Shown here: piece by piece, positions 1 through 14,091 of the stretch
Layout: the number at the start of each line of letters is the position of its first letter
Numbering within the stretch: the first letter of the stretch is position 1
DNA from: Micropterus salmoides
Lineage: Eukaryota > Chordata > Actinopteri > Centrarchiformes > Centrarchidae
Reading direction: 5' to 3'
DNA: 64,000 nucleotides
NCBI RefSeq assembly: GCF_014851395.1
Contig: NW_024040485.1
Location: 13,416,899 to 13,480,898 of the forward strand
Notes under the pieces: model-generated
Databases searched by the model: none
What the model was told of the DNA's origin: nothing
Seen by the model: the letters and a program-made list of their open reading frames with translations, nothing else
Position numbers and translations under genes: made by a program

Positions 1-1549
1 GACTGGAGTAAAACAGAATGTGATGCGGTCAGTCCCACAAATCAAACACATTTCAAATCATTTTAATGGACATTAACATATTGGGAATTAAAAGAACAAA
101 TTCTTTAAAAGCACACACTGTATGCTTTTGCCATCTACATGTACTAAGACCACAAAGAGCTCTCATAAAGCTTACATTAAGTAGACATTAGAACAGTTTA
201 TTAAATTGTCTACAGTTTTTACCATGATGATGATGAAAAATGCAAATGATTAATAGGACTGGCCCCGAATAATCGAGGATTGAAGCTTCGATGGGCGGAG
301 CCTGATTCGACTGGCAATCTCACAGTCGAAGCTTCGCAGTGAAACAAGGTTCATGCCATTTTGGCGATATGGGGGTGCTCAACGTCTGATTTTACATAGA
401 ACTATGAGTTTTCTCCCAAGAAGTTAATAGCCTATAGGCCTACAGTCTATTACAATACACATTTCAACGTTTAAAGATGTAAATAAACATGTTAAAAGAA
501 TAAAACTTTCAAATGTTTCTCAAAATGTTTTTAAAGTGCGTACATAAATCCCAAATTGTAACCCTAACCCTGGGTCGTCAGTGCGCATGTGTAGGCATAG
601 CGTGTATGTAGACAACATTTTACACAGTTTAACAACTTGGTGAGACTGGGCAGTGAAGCAATTTTGTGTGCTCTATTACTGAATATAGTCCCCCTGAAAA
701 TTACTTGGAGGAGTATTATTTCACACTGAACAGGATTTACTATTGTAACTGCATCTTTCCAGCTGAAGATAAGCAGTACTGATGAAAGCAACCATTTCTC
801 CACTACCATTTCACCCGAACTCACAAGTGGCTCTGCTGAAGAACTTTTCTCACTTTACTGGACACAAAACACAGATTACATCAAAATATAGAGTTCAAAG
901 CAGTTAGCTGCAAATATTAAGTTGGCTAGTCTGATGTTCAGCAGGTTGTACCAAAACCCAAGGGGCCTGTCTGAAGGAATCTCATCATCTTTTTCATTAA
1001 ATTATTTTACTTCACTTTACCGTAACAATCACACAGCCGGTGTCAGTGGAGTTTCATTTGGTACAACATGGGCTAATAGGCACATTTTAATCATACACAG
1101 ACAGACATCAATATAACATACTGTTTTCACAATATATTCACATCTAGACTGGATCTAGAAGAGCGCTGTCCAAGGTTATCAGTAGGCATGTTGGCTCATA
1201 AAAGCATCAAACTGCAGGGATATAGCCTGCAGGTTTAAAACATGCTTAAGTGTGTAACAAGATTAAGACCCTTCTACAGCCTGCCAGCGGCTCTTTGAGA
1301 CTAAATGCTAATGTCAACCTACAAAATGTTCCCTATGACAATGCTGATGTTAAACAGGTGAAATGTTTACATATTCACTATTTTAGTTTAGCATGTTAGT
1401 CTGCTAATTGTTTATTAACACAAAGCACAATGTGCTGCTAAGACTGATGTGAATGTAATCACCTCTCACCACCTCAAGTATTTGGTCATAAATCAAAGTA
1501 TTTGAACAAGTGATATTGTGCCTGATGATTTTTATATGTACCTCGACAA
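1..1549. other. No gene recognised
   Basis: AT-rich intergenic DNA. Two GAAGCTTC palindromes near 281-340 lie in a CpG-bearing patch that may be a transposon scrap. Short open frames have no recognisable motifs. Confidence 0.6.
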
Positions 1550-1838
1550 TCTCCATCCAACAGTTGTCGAGGCATTTCACTCATGATGGCGCTACTTGAA
1601 AAGTCATTAGGATTCCTCTTGTCACCATCAGTATCAACATTTTATGTAAATCCATACAATAATCTTGAGACATTTCACTATAAACCAAAAATGTCAACCT
1701 CATGGTGGCACTACAGGAAACGTCAAGTGATCACCAAAGTCAGAAGAATTCATTCTCAAGGGCAACATCTGCACAACATTTCATGTCAATCCATTTAATA
1801 CTATTCAGTAGTTGTTGCGATATTTCTATCAAGACCAT
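1550..1838 (-). repeat. Fish interspersed repeat, about three degenerate units
   Basis: Three partial units in the same orientation share the pattern CCATnnAAnA...TTG(A/C)GA...ATTTC, each followed by ATG(A/G)TGGC(A/G)CTAC and a GTCA..ATTC segment. The reverse complement matches the repeat at 33685-33825. Class unknown to me. Confidence 0.5.
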
Positions 1839-4258
1839 AGCAGTAAGTGCTCTCACTGACCAACATTGCCATCTTGTGTAAGGATTTTAAACTAAATCAA
1901 ACAATAGGTAACTTCAACACCAGAACATGTTCAGGACAAATATGCATTAAAAAGGCTGAATGACAGCATTATGATTAAATAAAAGTATATGAATAATCTG
2001 GTTTGGACTGCAGGCCTCACACATATTGGGCTCTTGTTGTATGTCAAGTGGAATGCATGTGACCACAAGCAGAGATAAACAGCTTTTTGTCTCCTAAAGT
2101 GTGCTGAGCTGGATGCTCTGTCATCTCCCGGGTGAGCCAGTCATTTCTGCCCCAGTCAAAAACAGGCCTTTTATTTTGTAGATAGATGCAGAATATAGAA
2201 TATAGATACGTACATAAGAAAAATGACTACATTAGCTATTATCACTATGTAGGAAAAAAACAAACCTTGCATGACAGATGAAAGCAAATTAATGGTGGTG
2301 TTCCAGAGTCAGAGGCTGGTCAGATCAGCAAGCCTCAGTCCTCATAACATGCCTCAGCCCTCATTATAAACAGAATGCAGTCTCTATCTGATTGATCACT
2401 GGTCAATAATATGGACTGCATGAACATGAGTTCGGATTATCACAGAAAGGAAACATGCAACATGATTATATGTGGTCAGAGGTGATTGCCCTCTGGTGAT
2501 CTCATTTCAAAAGGTTGATAATTAAATGGATCGTAAACCAGCATCAAATAAAAGATGTGTTCTCTCTGGGGATTAAGATGACAATGGATTTGAAATAGCT
2601 TGACACCAGCTGATCTTTCATTCATAAATCCACTAATGTCTTTTCAACTGCCTCAGGTTTTAAACAGAAACAAAAGGTTATCAGTATGATCATGAGTGGA
2701 TGTGACACAAGGCTGAATGTAAATAAATTTGTGGCAAGAAGAAGATCTGCAACGATGTTGCAAAATGCAGTTTTAGAAAATAGATGAGTGTGTTAAACAT
2801 CAAGTCACAAGCTGAAAAACAACACATGTACTTGTAAAAGCCAAGGCAAAACACCACAAGTCAGAAAAACAACCTTGTTTGCCCACCATGTACTTTTCTT
2901 TATAATTATTATTATAATTAATTTGAAAATGTTGTTTTTCCCAGCCCACAGAGGAACACAAACTCTTTCAATTAAAGATAAGAATATCTCTAAAACTGGA
3001 GACGTTAGCAGAGAGCACCTCCTTCCCTCTCTCACTGGGATGCTCGTCTCCATTCATCTGACTACAGGACTTTTGAAGAGCAGCATCCAATTAAATTAAG
3101 GATTACAATATTAACATGAGGCCTGGCACATACTGTCATCAACTGAGATGACATATTTGTAAAGGGATAACGTGTAACATCCCTTCAGTGTTTGTCCTCC
3201 CTAATGCCAAAATCTAATCTCAACTAAATATGCTCATTCATCATAGGAAAAAAACACTAATATCAGTCCAAGATGGAGGGAATGTTGGAATTTAACCAAA
3301 TGTATCACAGTTAATGCAGTTTAACAATTACTCCAATATTGACTTACGCACACTATCCATTATCTGTGAGATAAAGTTAATAAATATGACAGTAGTATTA
3401 TCAGGGAAAAATTTTAAAAAAATGTAAGCTCCATGCTTGCTGGGACTGTAGCAAAAATTATGAAGATTTTGTATGACTTCTAACATTTATCAGAGATAGG
3501 GGTGAAGCTTGAATTCTAAGTAAAAATCAGTCTATATCTTTCAGGTTATTCTACAAGACACATAGCTTGTTTGTTTTGTGTGTTTGGTATATATGTGTTT
3601 TTTGCTGTTGTTGGCCATTGTTAGGATTGTGTGTTGCTATTTTCTTAATATGTGTTTATAAGTGTACATGATGAAGGTAGGTATAAAGTGGAACATTGAA
3701 AACAGAATCCCATATTAAAAAAACATTTTTGTGAAGAGTGCTGTAAAGTAGCTTTGATTAAAAATGTTAGCATAAGTATATATTATATTATATATTATAT
3801 TTTATCATGAATATTCAGTAGGGTTTTTGCAATTCCTGGTGTTCCACTATCCATACTGTTTTGCATTACAAAGTGGAAACAGGAGAACTTACCATCCCAT
3901 TATAGCTGCCCCTGTGGAACAGCGCATCAATACACCTTAAATGACCTGAAATGTCCTGATTCTGGATTATTTCCACTGTCACTGCCACCTATAAACTGAT
4001 AAGATAGTCTTATCAAGGCTCGTTAGCAGAGTGAGCATATTAATTAGAGATGAAGCTGATAGTTCAATGAAAGGCACATTTTTGGGGGGTTTGAATGCAC
4101 TTTTCAATTTGGATAAGATATCTCTAACTATCTCAGCAGATATGATCCCTATACAGGTCTTTACATAGTTGAGGGACGAAGAAGATATTTCCCTGAGGGG
4201 AAACTCAATGTTTTCACTCTGTTATTACACACACGGGTCTGAAATACACACACAGAGA
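1839..4258. other. No gene recognised
   Basis: AT-rich, with small A/T and TATATTA runs near 3778-3805; nothing else supportable. Confidence 0.6.
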
Positions 4259-4406
4259 GATGTGGCTACCAGTCAGTGCGTCGCCCCGAGCAGTTGGGGG
4301 TTCAGCTCCTCTCCCACTACCAGTCAACTCTGGTCCAAGCTGGATTCAAACCAGCAACCCTCCAGTTCCCAGCCTAATCCCTATGGACTGAGCTACTGCC
4401 GGCTGG
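4259..4406 (-). repeat. tRNA-derived SINE
   Basis: The minus strand begins with a tRNA-like head: A-box-like TAGCTCAGTCCATAGGG and B-box-like GGTTTGAATCC. A body ending in CCCCCAACTGCTCGGGGCG follows, typical of a common percomorph SINE. An open frame on the + strand across this copy is not a gene. Confidence 0.75.
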
Positions 4407-6228
4407 TTGCATAACAAAATCACATTGACAAACACAGGCTGGAATGAGTTGCCGCCAGTTGCCCACAGCCAGTCATCTCTTTTACTACTATTTATTTCTC
4501 ATCTGCATACATTTTATAACAAGCGTCCTTTGTGCCATGTCCAAACTGCTTCTATTCAGCTACTGCCAAATGGCATTCTGGCCAACGTTTGACTTAACAC
4601 CTGCAAAGTCTTGAAAATTTGATTGTACACACCTTGAAAGCAAAAGAACATTTCCACTAAAGAAGAAAATGCTAACATCTGTGGTGGAACATCTCCCTGA
4701 ATCCATTGTGCTGGCACCAAGTATTTAAATGGGGGGCAGTAGAAAGTCTGAGGGCACAGTTACAACAAGTCTATTTTGAGAGGTTTCATTCCAGCTTTGA
4801 GTGTTTATCTTTCCCTTTGGCAGGTGGCAAGGGAGATCAATTCCAATCAAAGTCGACTGTTGACCAAATAACCAAGATGCCCGAATGTGGGTCTCTGTCC
4901 TCACAGTCCTGAAATGGTGTTAGTGTGTGAGAACATTTTGCCACTGATGTCTCTATCCTGGCAGAATGACAGGTTGCCAACCTGTAGCAGAGCAACTTGT
5001 GAGTCTATGTGGTTTTGTGTACATGTTTTCTTGGACCTGAAACTGTGAATTTGAACTCAAACCAAATGCAAATAAAAAGTAAGCTAATTTTTCTACGATT
5101 TAGATCAAAGGAAATTAATTGAAGATCTTATTGCATCCTCTTTCCAACAGTGTAGAGCAGCTTTTCAGAAAATGCATCCTTGTTGCAAATGTATTACAGT
5201 AACAGTCAGCTTCTGTTAGTTAACTGTAGAAATACATAAAACCCTTCTGGCAAATACTATACTAAAGTATAGTGCACAAAATTAGTGGCAGAGTGATTTC
5301 CCGTGTGTGTGTTAGGTTTCAGGTTTCACCTCACTATAATTTAATTCAGAAAAATAATTTGATTGACATGTTGTCTCTTCAAGGCACAAAAGCTAATTAG
5401 AAAGTCACTTGTGATTGCTGTATGCCACAATTATAGATTTAGCATATATAAGTATACTCACTTAATTGAATTGCCGATGCGAGGTGCATCTCTGCATACA
5501 AAATATGGTCTAGAGATTTCAAGGGCAATGCTTATGAATGTATCAAGTGAATTTAAATTATCATGCTCTGTGACCAAACAGCTCACAAGATAAACCTGTT
5601 TTGAAATGTCAACTGAGCCTTATGGGGCAAAACAATGGTGCCGCTAAAGCTTCACCGTGGAAGATGTCATAATCTCTACAGTAGAATTTACTTCCACGTG
5701 GAAGATCATGGCAGGGTGCACAGTTACACCTTCATGGAGGTGATGGAGGTAATCATTAGAACATCAGAGTGGCTTGTTGATAAGAAAAGGTGGCGAGGAT
5801 GGGCCGGCCTCCCACTCAACAGGGTACATATTGCATCTATGTCACTACAGCGGTGCCCTGAACAAAAAGGCCGCTTGCCAAGCTGAACGATAATTGTAAA
5901 TAGCCTATGCAAATCAAGCAGCATGTCTGTTGTTCAGAGGGAACCTGCACACAAAGCACTCTCAACTCATCAACAACGCAAGGACAGCTGTCAAAATTTT
6001 AGACAATGTAAAGCAAAATGGATCAATACATTTAAATTAAAGCCTGCTATGATAGAGTTCATTTACACACGCTTTCTATGCAACCTGACCTTACCGTTTC
6101 CAGTAAGCCAATTTTCCCAGTAAGTTGAGTTTACGTGATCTGTTTAAATAATGTTCAGAAGAATGATAATAATAAACATCATCTAAACCCAAAACATCAT
6201 GTAATTTTATTACAAAAAAAAAATAATT
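4407..6228. other. No gene recognised
   Basis: Only short open frames without motifs. A small inverted pair, cttcaccgtggaag and acttccacgtggaag, lies near 5650-5704. Confidence 0.6.
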
Positions 6229-6241
6229 ATATTGCATTTGT

Positions 6242-6375
6242 GGGGCTGACCCTTCATGCACAGTCTCGGTTCTGGAACTGTACTCCTTAATAGGGGATGG
6301 ACACTAGTCTTCGTGGTGGTGAGCTGCTCCCCCCGCGACCTGATCCCGGATAAGCGGATGAAGATGGATGGATGG
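6242..6375 (+). mobile_element. Short retroposon with 13-bp target-site duplication
   Basis: A 134-bp insert ends in GATAAGCGGATGAAG followed by (ATGG)n, the tail seen on many fish LINE/SINE 3' ends. It is bracketed by perfect 13-bp direct repeats atattgcatttgt (6229-6241 and 6376-6388), the mark of target-primed reverse transcription. Confidence 0.8.
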
Positions 6376-6970
6376 ATATTGCATTTGTATTGGTTTTCTT
6401 TTTTTATGTTAGTGTTTTCTTGTGCTCACTAGAAACATTCAGTAGGAACACACCACTACTGCAGTATGACCTGTTTGTCTTTCTTCCTGCTTGTCTCCAA
6501 TCCGGAAATCACTGAAAAGCAAAGTGAATGAGAGAAGGAGACAGATGCACATAAAAATGGGACAGTTGTTTTCCAACATCTTCCATGACCAGGGCAGACA
6601 TGCCCTTATTGAAAGTGAGCATTGCTTTGACAGTTTTTTAAAATATGTAATTTTGTAACTGGCTACAGCAGGTCTGGGCACTTAACGGCCGAAATGTTAA
6701 AAAAAATCCTGATATATTGTGGTTAGGTAAGTCAGATTTGACACAAAAGATTTCCATAAAAGATGATGTACTCATAGATAAATTATCAGAAAAGAATAGA
6801 TGTATGGGCTGCAAGGGTACTTTCAACTAGAAAGAAAAATAAATAATACATTTTTAAAAAGTACTGATGGCATTACCACAATGTGCAACAAGCAAGCTGC
6901 TTGAAGAAATGAATGAACTGACAAGTAAAAATTTCAGAAATGTGACAGCACTGCATAATTAAAAAAGCTT

Positions 6971-7740
6971 TTAAGGATCATTTCAGTATTTTTTAAACCT
7001 GGGCCCTATTTTCATGTATTTTGTGGTTGAAATGACTAGTAGGTACAAAAGGTTTTGTGCAGTGGATGTAGCCTTGATCTGTCTGCAATGCTGCAACGCA
7101 TTCCTTCGTGGCCAGTCTGTCCTCCTATCTGAAAAAAGTAAATGGTGAGTTATTTTGAGTTTAGAGTTAAATATTTCTGTGAGATTCTATCACATGTGTG
7201 AAGTCATGTGAGATATGCGACTTAGGTAATGTACTTATTTTAACCCAAACCATGATGTTTACTTAAACCTAACTTAGTAATTTTTTGCCTAAACCTAACC
7301 AAACTGCAACAATTTCACATTGTTAACTATGTGTTTAATGTCATGTGACTTGCGTTACGTGACTTACGTATTGTACTTACGGTCCTGACAGCTGTCGCTG
7401 GACTGACACGGTAAACGCTCATATGTGTCGTTTTAGGAGGTATGGATAAAAGACCTGTTTTGTTGTTATGGTTGGAGGACATGTTGTTATTTCCCCCGTC
7501 AAAATTACGTCCACAAAAAGTGCCTCTTTTTTCCACAGGCTCAGACTCATATGTGATCTGACCATTTCAGGAAAAGGATCCCTATGAGTAACACCCGATG
7601 GAAACGTTGCAGCGGCTGCAGCCGGTTTATAGCTGCCGGCTGAAGCCATCTACCACACAGAACAAAACTTTTTGTACCTACAACTGCCAAAATATGTGAA
7701 AATAGGGCCCAGGTCTAAAAATACAGAAATTACCCTTTAA
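6971..7740. mobile_element. Candidate TTAA-flanked MITE with about 75-bp inverted ends
   Basis: The left end (TTAAGG..., 6971-7060) and the reverse complement of the right end (TTAAAGG..., 7663-7740) share a matching order of blocks: ATTTC, GTATTTTT, ACCTGGGCCCTATTTTCA, TATTTTG, GTAGGTACAAAA. Both ends sit at TTAA, as in piggyBac-type insertions. There is no transposase frame inside, so it would be non-autonomous. Confidence 0.6.
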
Positions 7741-10700
7741 GAGTCTTTAATAAACAGTGACGCAAATTGTATGGAATGGGATTGCTGTGTTGATAGGTTT
7801 AGCATTGACCAATACATCATACGTAAGTAGTAGTGTCAAATAATTTGTTCTGCTGAACCCAGTTTATGTAATTTATATTCCACAACACCTAATCTGCATC
7901 TGCAAATTGCAATCTATTTAGTCTGATTGTACCAATTAACAACTAAACAATCTCTCAATAGTAAAGACGTAATAGATTGTAGTAACACATGAATGCATAC
8001 AAAGAAAGTGAAAACAAATATCAACGTACGCACAACGTATGCATTATTTTAAATTTAAATGAGAAGACTTTATCCACCTCTTAATCTGAGTTGTTACTGC
8101 TTTACAATCAATACCAACAAAATGCAGACAAAATGCTAATCTTTTGAAACCTTGTTATGTCTTTTATGTATTCTGTTAAAAGGAAACTATGATAAGAATA
8201 CGGTAAGAGGCTTACACCATTTAATTTTCTTTTAAACACCGAGATCATGCTAATTCCAGGATCTGGTTATCTTTCATATTATGGGCAGCGCTCTTTCTGG
8301 CTGAACAGAAGAGGAAATAATGACTGGCATGATTGGTACAACCCGGGATGCTTTTCATCTTCCTTCTTGTCATTGACTCATCTCCATGACAGGAGAGACA
8401 CCTTTGGCCCTCTACTCTGATACGTAATTCAACAACTTAGCAACTAGTGTTTACACCTGTGAGTCAGCCAACTTAATTAAGATTTAGCATTTTGGACAGC
8501 AGCACTTTCCATGTGAACTCAAGAGGATTCAGTCATGATAGGAGAAAATATGTTTTTTTACACAGGGCTGCTTTAATTGCATCCGTTATATCATAACATG
8601 AAAGGTGTTGTTTTCTTATTAGTGTGATGTGTTTGCTCCCACTTTCTGTGTAGCTTTACACTTTCATTTCCTGTTCTCTCTTTAGTCTGAGATGAAATCA
8701 CAAAGCTGATCCCTCATGTGTTTTATACACTATATAGCACATCCTGATGTAGGAAATCATATGTGATTTTCAAAAACAATGGGAGGTTCCCACTGACAAT
8801 CAGGGATATAGAGCTCAGTTCAGTAGAATTTTGTTTTACAATATGAAAAGAACCATGTACATAATTTCACAATCATTCTTCTTCCTAGAACCAGTAGGGA
8901 GTTATTGCCCAGGCCTTCACTCAACCTATGACATTTTAATAGTTATTTGCAGAAAATCCTCCATTAACCTGCAGCTATACACATTTTTTTTGTTGCACCG
9001 TGAAAGAAATGTTCTAGATTCTTAATCTATAATCTGACTTAATATATAGCAAAGATTAAAAGATGCCCAAAAATATTGAGCAAATTCAAATTTAAACAGT
9101 GTTTATGGCAATAAATTAGTTCAAAAGTGTGTGTAAAAATATAAAGCAATTATTACAATTTTAATGTTCAATTTGTGTAAATGGACTCCAGCACGAAATT
9201 TTCGACGAGATTATTACACGAGATTAATCTTCATGACATGATTGACCTCGATTAGGCACTGTGAATCTGCCATATGTCACAGGCCTATAGGCCTATATGC
9301 TGAATGTCCCGCTGCCAGTTCATGTTTGAGTCACAGAGGGATTACTCTAAAATACTTCTAAATGGTTTGAAATCTGGTCCTCTCTGTTGATGTCTGTTTT
9401 ATACAGTATCTTGTGTTACAATCCAGAAAAGTGACACACAATAATAATATCTTGTGGAGGAATGGAACTGTATAGCTGCTCTTAACTGTAAATCTTAAAA
9501 AGATGACAGAACAGTCTACTATGTTACAAACAATCCATCCAAGTAGCTCAACAAATGATAATGGATGGACAGGCAATTAATCAGGAATGTTCCAACCTAA
9601 ATTCAGTTTATTCACCATTGTATTTGTGTTATTTTACCCTGTATTTACTGTAAGAATGTAACATGTTCACAAGCCTTAAAGCTATTTTTACTTTATCAGT
9701 ATCATTTAGAAGTGTGATGCCAAGAAATTCCAAGAATTCAGATATCCTCCTAATATTTATCTTGTTGGGGCGGAAAATCATTTGAAACAGCATTTAAACA
9801 CAATGAGACATTAAAGCTGCTCTAATCAATATTTTTAAGCCAAATTAAATTACTATGTGTAATGTAAAATGGGTTGCCCAACCCTGCAGGTCCCCTCAGC
9901 TCTATTCAGCATCTCTCAACTCTGTTGTGGTGTTACTGGTTACAACTTTAGTGTTTTGGTTCACTCTCACTGCTCTCATCAATCTTGTTTCCTGTCGCAG
10001 CAGACAGCTTTTTGTCAGATCCACAGGAAAGATGCTAGTATTACCATAAAACAGAGACATTTAGTTTATAAATGTTTATTTATAATTCTTCTGCACTTTT
10101 TTAAAAACTTTGTGTGCAAAACATTAAAGAAAGTAGCTAACTAATTGTTGGCACATGAAATTAAAAAAAGAAGAATATGTTAAATGTAAACTCTAAAAGG
10201 GCAATGTATCTTGAAAGATAAAGAGTGTAAATTAGAAAATATGGGACTTATTTTGAATAAAATCCTGATTGTGTAATGTTAGCCTAGTTACATTGGAAAA
10301 TAGCAAATAATACATTTTGCAACATATTTTCATGTGCTTTCCCTCTTCATTTACATCCACTACCCTGACTAGAGGTATTTGATGCTATGCCTTAGTTTAA
10401 ATGAGGCCTAACACTGAATGTTTCCTGTTTCTTCTTGCAACACCGCGACTTGGCTTTGACATGCATGAAATTCTGGACACTATTTTTCTGTCACTCTCAT
10501 ACTTAAAACTGTCCATCTTCCTGACTTCTCCTCTTCCATGGCTGATCTAAGACAGAGCCCTGGTCCATTAACACTCAGCCGTCATCCCTCTAATCTATCT
10601 CAGCACCTGTTTCTGATGCCACTTCTCCTTGAGTGAAGTTTGAAGAGGAGATTCAAAAGGGTCAGCAATTGAATATCATTTAAGAGTCGAACATTAGTCC

Positions 10701-12657
10701 CATAGCACACAAAAATTCTTTGGAAGGGTCTGTAAGAGTCTTGTGTGTCAGCAGGTGTTATTCTAACAATTGCATCTGCAGCTTTCCTCTGAGAGAAAGT
10801 GAAATCCCCACTGGGATCTTGGGGGAGCAGCAGAAAGAAATACGCAATTTGCACCCATAGCTTCACTTCAGCCGGTTTAAAATTATTTAAGATCTCATTG
10901 TAAAGCATACAAAGACCATACTCAAAAGAAAAAAAAAGGAAAAGGCTTTAATTGGAATTTTATCATGCAGGCTTTCTAATTCTTTTTTGTCTGCAGTCTA
11001 CTGATAGACTTTGGTCCCCACTGTGAAATATTTGTCTTTGAGCTTATCTGCTTCATTCTGAATCCCTAATTTATGTTATTCATGCCCTTACACTCCCACC
11101 TTCTCTCATTTGTCAAAGGCGCTTTTCAACATTACAGTTTTAGAAGTCCACCACCGCCACTAATATCCACTATTAATCCCTGGCATGTAGCTGTGGCAAC
11201 AGATGCCTCAGAGGTACTGACATTAATCAGGATATTACAGGTTGAGCCATATAGCTTCAACTTAAATAATTGTTCCAGTAATTGCAAATTTATAAATTTT
11301 CTTACCAGATTTAGATGATCGACTACTACTACATATTGCAGTATAGCCCAATGAGATAGCTGTTTTATTTTAAAAAACAAAAAAGGATCTCAGAAAAGCA
11401 AACATATAAATGCTAACTTTCAGCCGGATCTCTGTCAACATGCTTCAAGCCTATTATTGATTCAGACAGCATTTCACCAAGAAAGTTGTTTTTCATCTCA
11501 TATTTATTAAATGTTTATGTATTTAATAATCAATGTTTTAGTGTATTTGTGGGTTCTTCAGTTAAATGTTTACACTTTGGAACCAAATGTGCCTATTTTT
11601 TGCTGTATGTCACATGATGTTATTATTGTGTACTAGACTGTATTCCAAAGGACGGTACAGTTCAGTAACGCAATATGACATATGGATGTGAAAATAGATG
11701 TAGAACTGAATGTAAATGTGCCCTGCATCTGTCTTCTTGGAAAGGGGGAAGATTCTGCTGTCTCTGGCTTGTTACAAACTAATGATACATTCCTAGTAAA
11801 AACTCAGCTAGACAGTTGGGGAACCACTCCATGTTTCTTGAGATGACACCAAAAATGGTAAGTAACACAAGGGCAAGTCATGATAAATTGATATAGAAAA
11901 ATGTATAGAAAGAAAAGAAAATATTTTTCTTAAATAGGCACAAAAAAACAGTAACCAATATGTATGTAATTTGGAAATAGTTATTATTTATTATTGGTTA
12001 CATGGTTTCAATAAGTTATTACTACATATATTTGTGAATTTGGCAGAATCTACTTCTATTATCTGGCAGAGGAGGTGGCTGAACCTCATATTTGACTTTT
12101 CAGCCATGCTAGCCATGCTGATTCCAGTGGAACAGCCGCTATCAGAGGATCCATTCGTCAAAATTATTCCACACAAATATTACCCGTTGAGTTCAACTTT
12201 GGTGAACTTTGACACACAAATAGCATTGCATTGCTGACCAATAACATCCGTCTTGACAGTGCTGACCTTTGAGGGGACGGAGACTATCCTTTCTGTTAAA
12301 TGGACTTGTTGTCCAGTCCCTTAGTCCTACGATTAACTGTAGGGAAAATATCTGAGCATGTTAGACTTAGATGGAAGAAATTCAGTACTATATGTCCTTT
12401 GCTGCATTCTGTTCACATAGCTTCTCTCTCCGACATGAGCCTGTCATCTCTGGGGAGGCTGAAGCCTGCAGGCAGAGAATTTTTGTTCGTGTGGTACCTA
12501 CAATACATTTAAAACACCACAGGGCAGATGGCAAGGGATCACAATCCAATATACTGCATAACAGGGTCTAAATTGTAATTCAGCTTCCTTTCATATGGTA
12601 AACCTCCACTGACAAGTCCTAAACTGTTTGACAGCTTAAGACATAGCCAGATTAGAC
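7741..12657. other. No gene recognised
   Basis: About 4.9 kb of AT-rich DNA with no open frame over about 102 codons and no recognisable domain on either strand. Confidence 0.6.
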
Positions 12658-12738
12658 ATCAGTCATATTCGTTTTAGTGAGGACAGCTTTATACAGCTTG
12701 AACTTTGCGCTCATTAATATTTGCAGCCTTGGATACTG
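12658..12738. repeat. 81-bp dispersed duplication, copy 1
   Basis: Matches 13174-13254 in the same orientation, with about 3 differences in 81 bp. Not otherwise recognised. Confidence 0.9.
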
Positions 12739-13173
12739 GATAACATCAATTACAGCAATCATATGTCTTTCAGGGATTACAGACATCAAATGAAGTGCCA
12801 TCTGCATGCTACACTGAACTACGTCACAGATGAAATCCCAGCTGAGATGTGGAATCAGCTTTGTTAACATGAGTGCTGTCACAGTTTTTTTTTTTTTGAG
12901 GATACTGTTAAAATCAACAATCTAAAAACGATGTTTGAGGGATGGCCAGATGGAAACCAGCTTAATCACAGTGTTTACTAAAATAAATAATTGAACATTT
13001 AAAGGGAGAGAGACTAAAGAGCTTCATGATGAAATGGTTCCATGCAACCATATTTTGTAAAAAATTAAATATACAGTACATCAAGGACGGAGGAGAGAGG
13101 GTACTGAGCTGAAAGGTATAGTCTGATTTACTCTGTAGAGTCACTATTGATGAACTGCACGGAAATCTAGAGA

Positions 13174-13254
13174 ATCAGTCATATTTGTTTTAGTGAGGAC
13201 AGCTTTATACAGCTTGAACTTTGTGCTCTTTAATATTTGCAGCCTTGGATACTG
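13174..13254. repeat. 81-bp dispersed duplication, copy 2
   Basis: Second copy of 12658-12738. It is bracketed by repeats of gaaatctagagaat, one just upstream at about 13162 and two downstream at about 13254-13285, so it looks like a templated insertion into a short tandem repeat. Confidence 0.9.
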
Positions 13255-14048
13255 AAATCTAGAGAATACGGAAATCTAGAGAATACTTAGGAAACAAATA
13301 TAAAAATTAAGAGAAATTAAGAGCAACAGCACTCGGGGGACAATTTACTGAGCACAATGCAAATCACTTGCACGCACCTCAATTTTGATTTTATAGTCCT
13401 GGTGATGAAAGAAATAGTGAGGAGATGTGGTATCTTAAACTCTGATCAGGTGGCACTGCAATCTTTTTAACATTTCTTCCGCTTGTTCAGTCTCTCAGAC
13501 ATCCAGAAGGGGTTACATCAGAAATCCTCTTCAGTCTTCAGCAACCTGGCCTGCAAGTCTTCAATTCTGAGACAATCGAAGGAGGAAATCACCTGTAAAA
13601 TGACATCTGGTCAAAGGTGTGAGGAATACAGAATTGCTTCGCCCATCATATGACAGCTCGTGTCAAATGTATCACCTCTATTATCCATGATTTGAATGTG
13701 TAGGACCTCAGCTTCATTGCGTCAGTTCTTCATTAAGGTGCTGCAGTAAATCCAGATGATGATGCAGGATGTGAGTGCTACCCCCTGACAGTCTGTGAGA
13801 TTGGATGTGAAGTAATTATGACATTTATTTATTTATAAATTTTCTTGTGGCATAAACATTTTCGAATGATGGTGACTGTACTAAATTATTCGTCCAGTTA
13901 GTATGAGCCAAAATAAATAGTTTACTCAACACAGATACAATTGCTTGAAATCTTACAACATAAATCAATTGTTGGAAGAAAACTGGTTTTAAACTGTGGC
14001 CACAAAATTACAGTACAGTAATGTCCCGGAGCGGACAGAACAGAAACA

Positions 14049-14091
14049 GAAGTGGAAGGACTACACAGAAACTGTGTAGTCCTTCCACTTC
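14049..14091. repeat. Perfect 20-bp inverted repeat with 3-bp loop
   Basis: Arms 14049-14068 and 14072-14091 are exact reverse complements around AAA. The right arm is the first recognisable part of the LINE fragment, so the left arm may be a fold-back copy made at insertion. Confidence 0.95.

Noticed and set aside
10600..10908. 102-codon minus-strand frame upstream
   Set aside because: No domain or codon signal and no splice partners.
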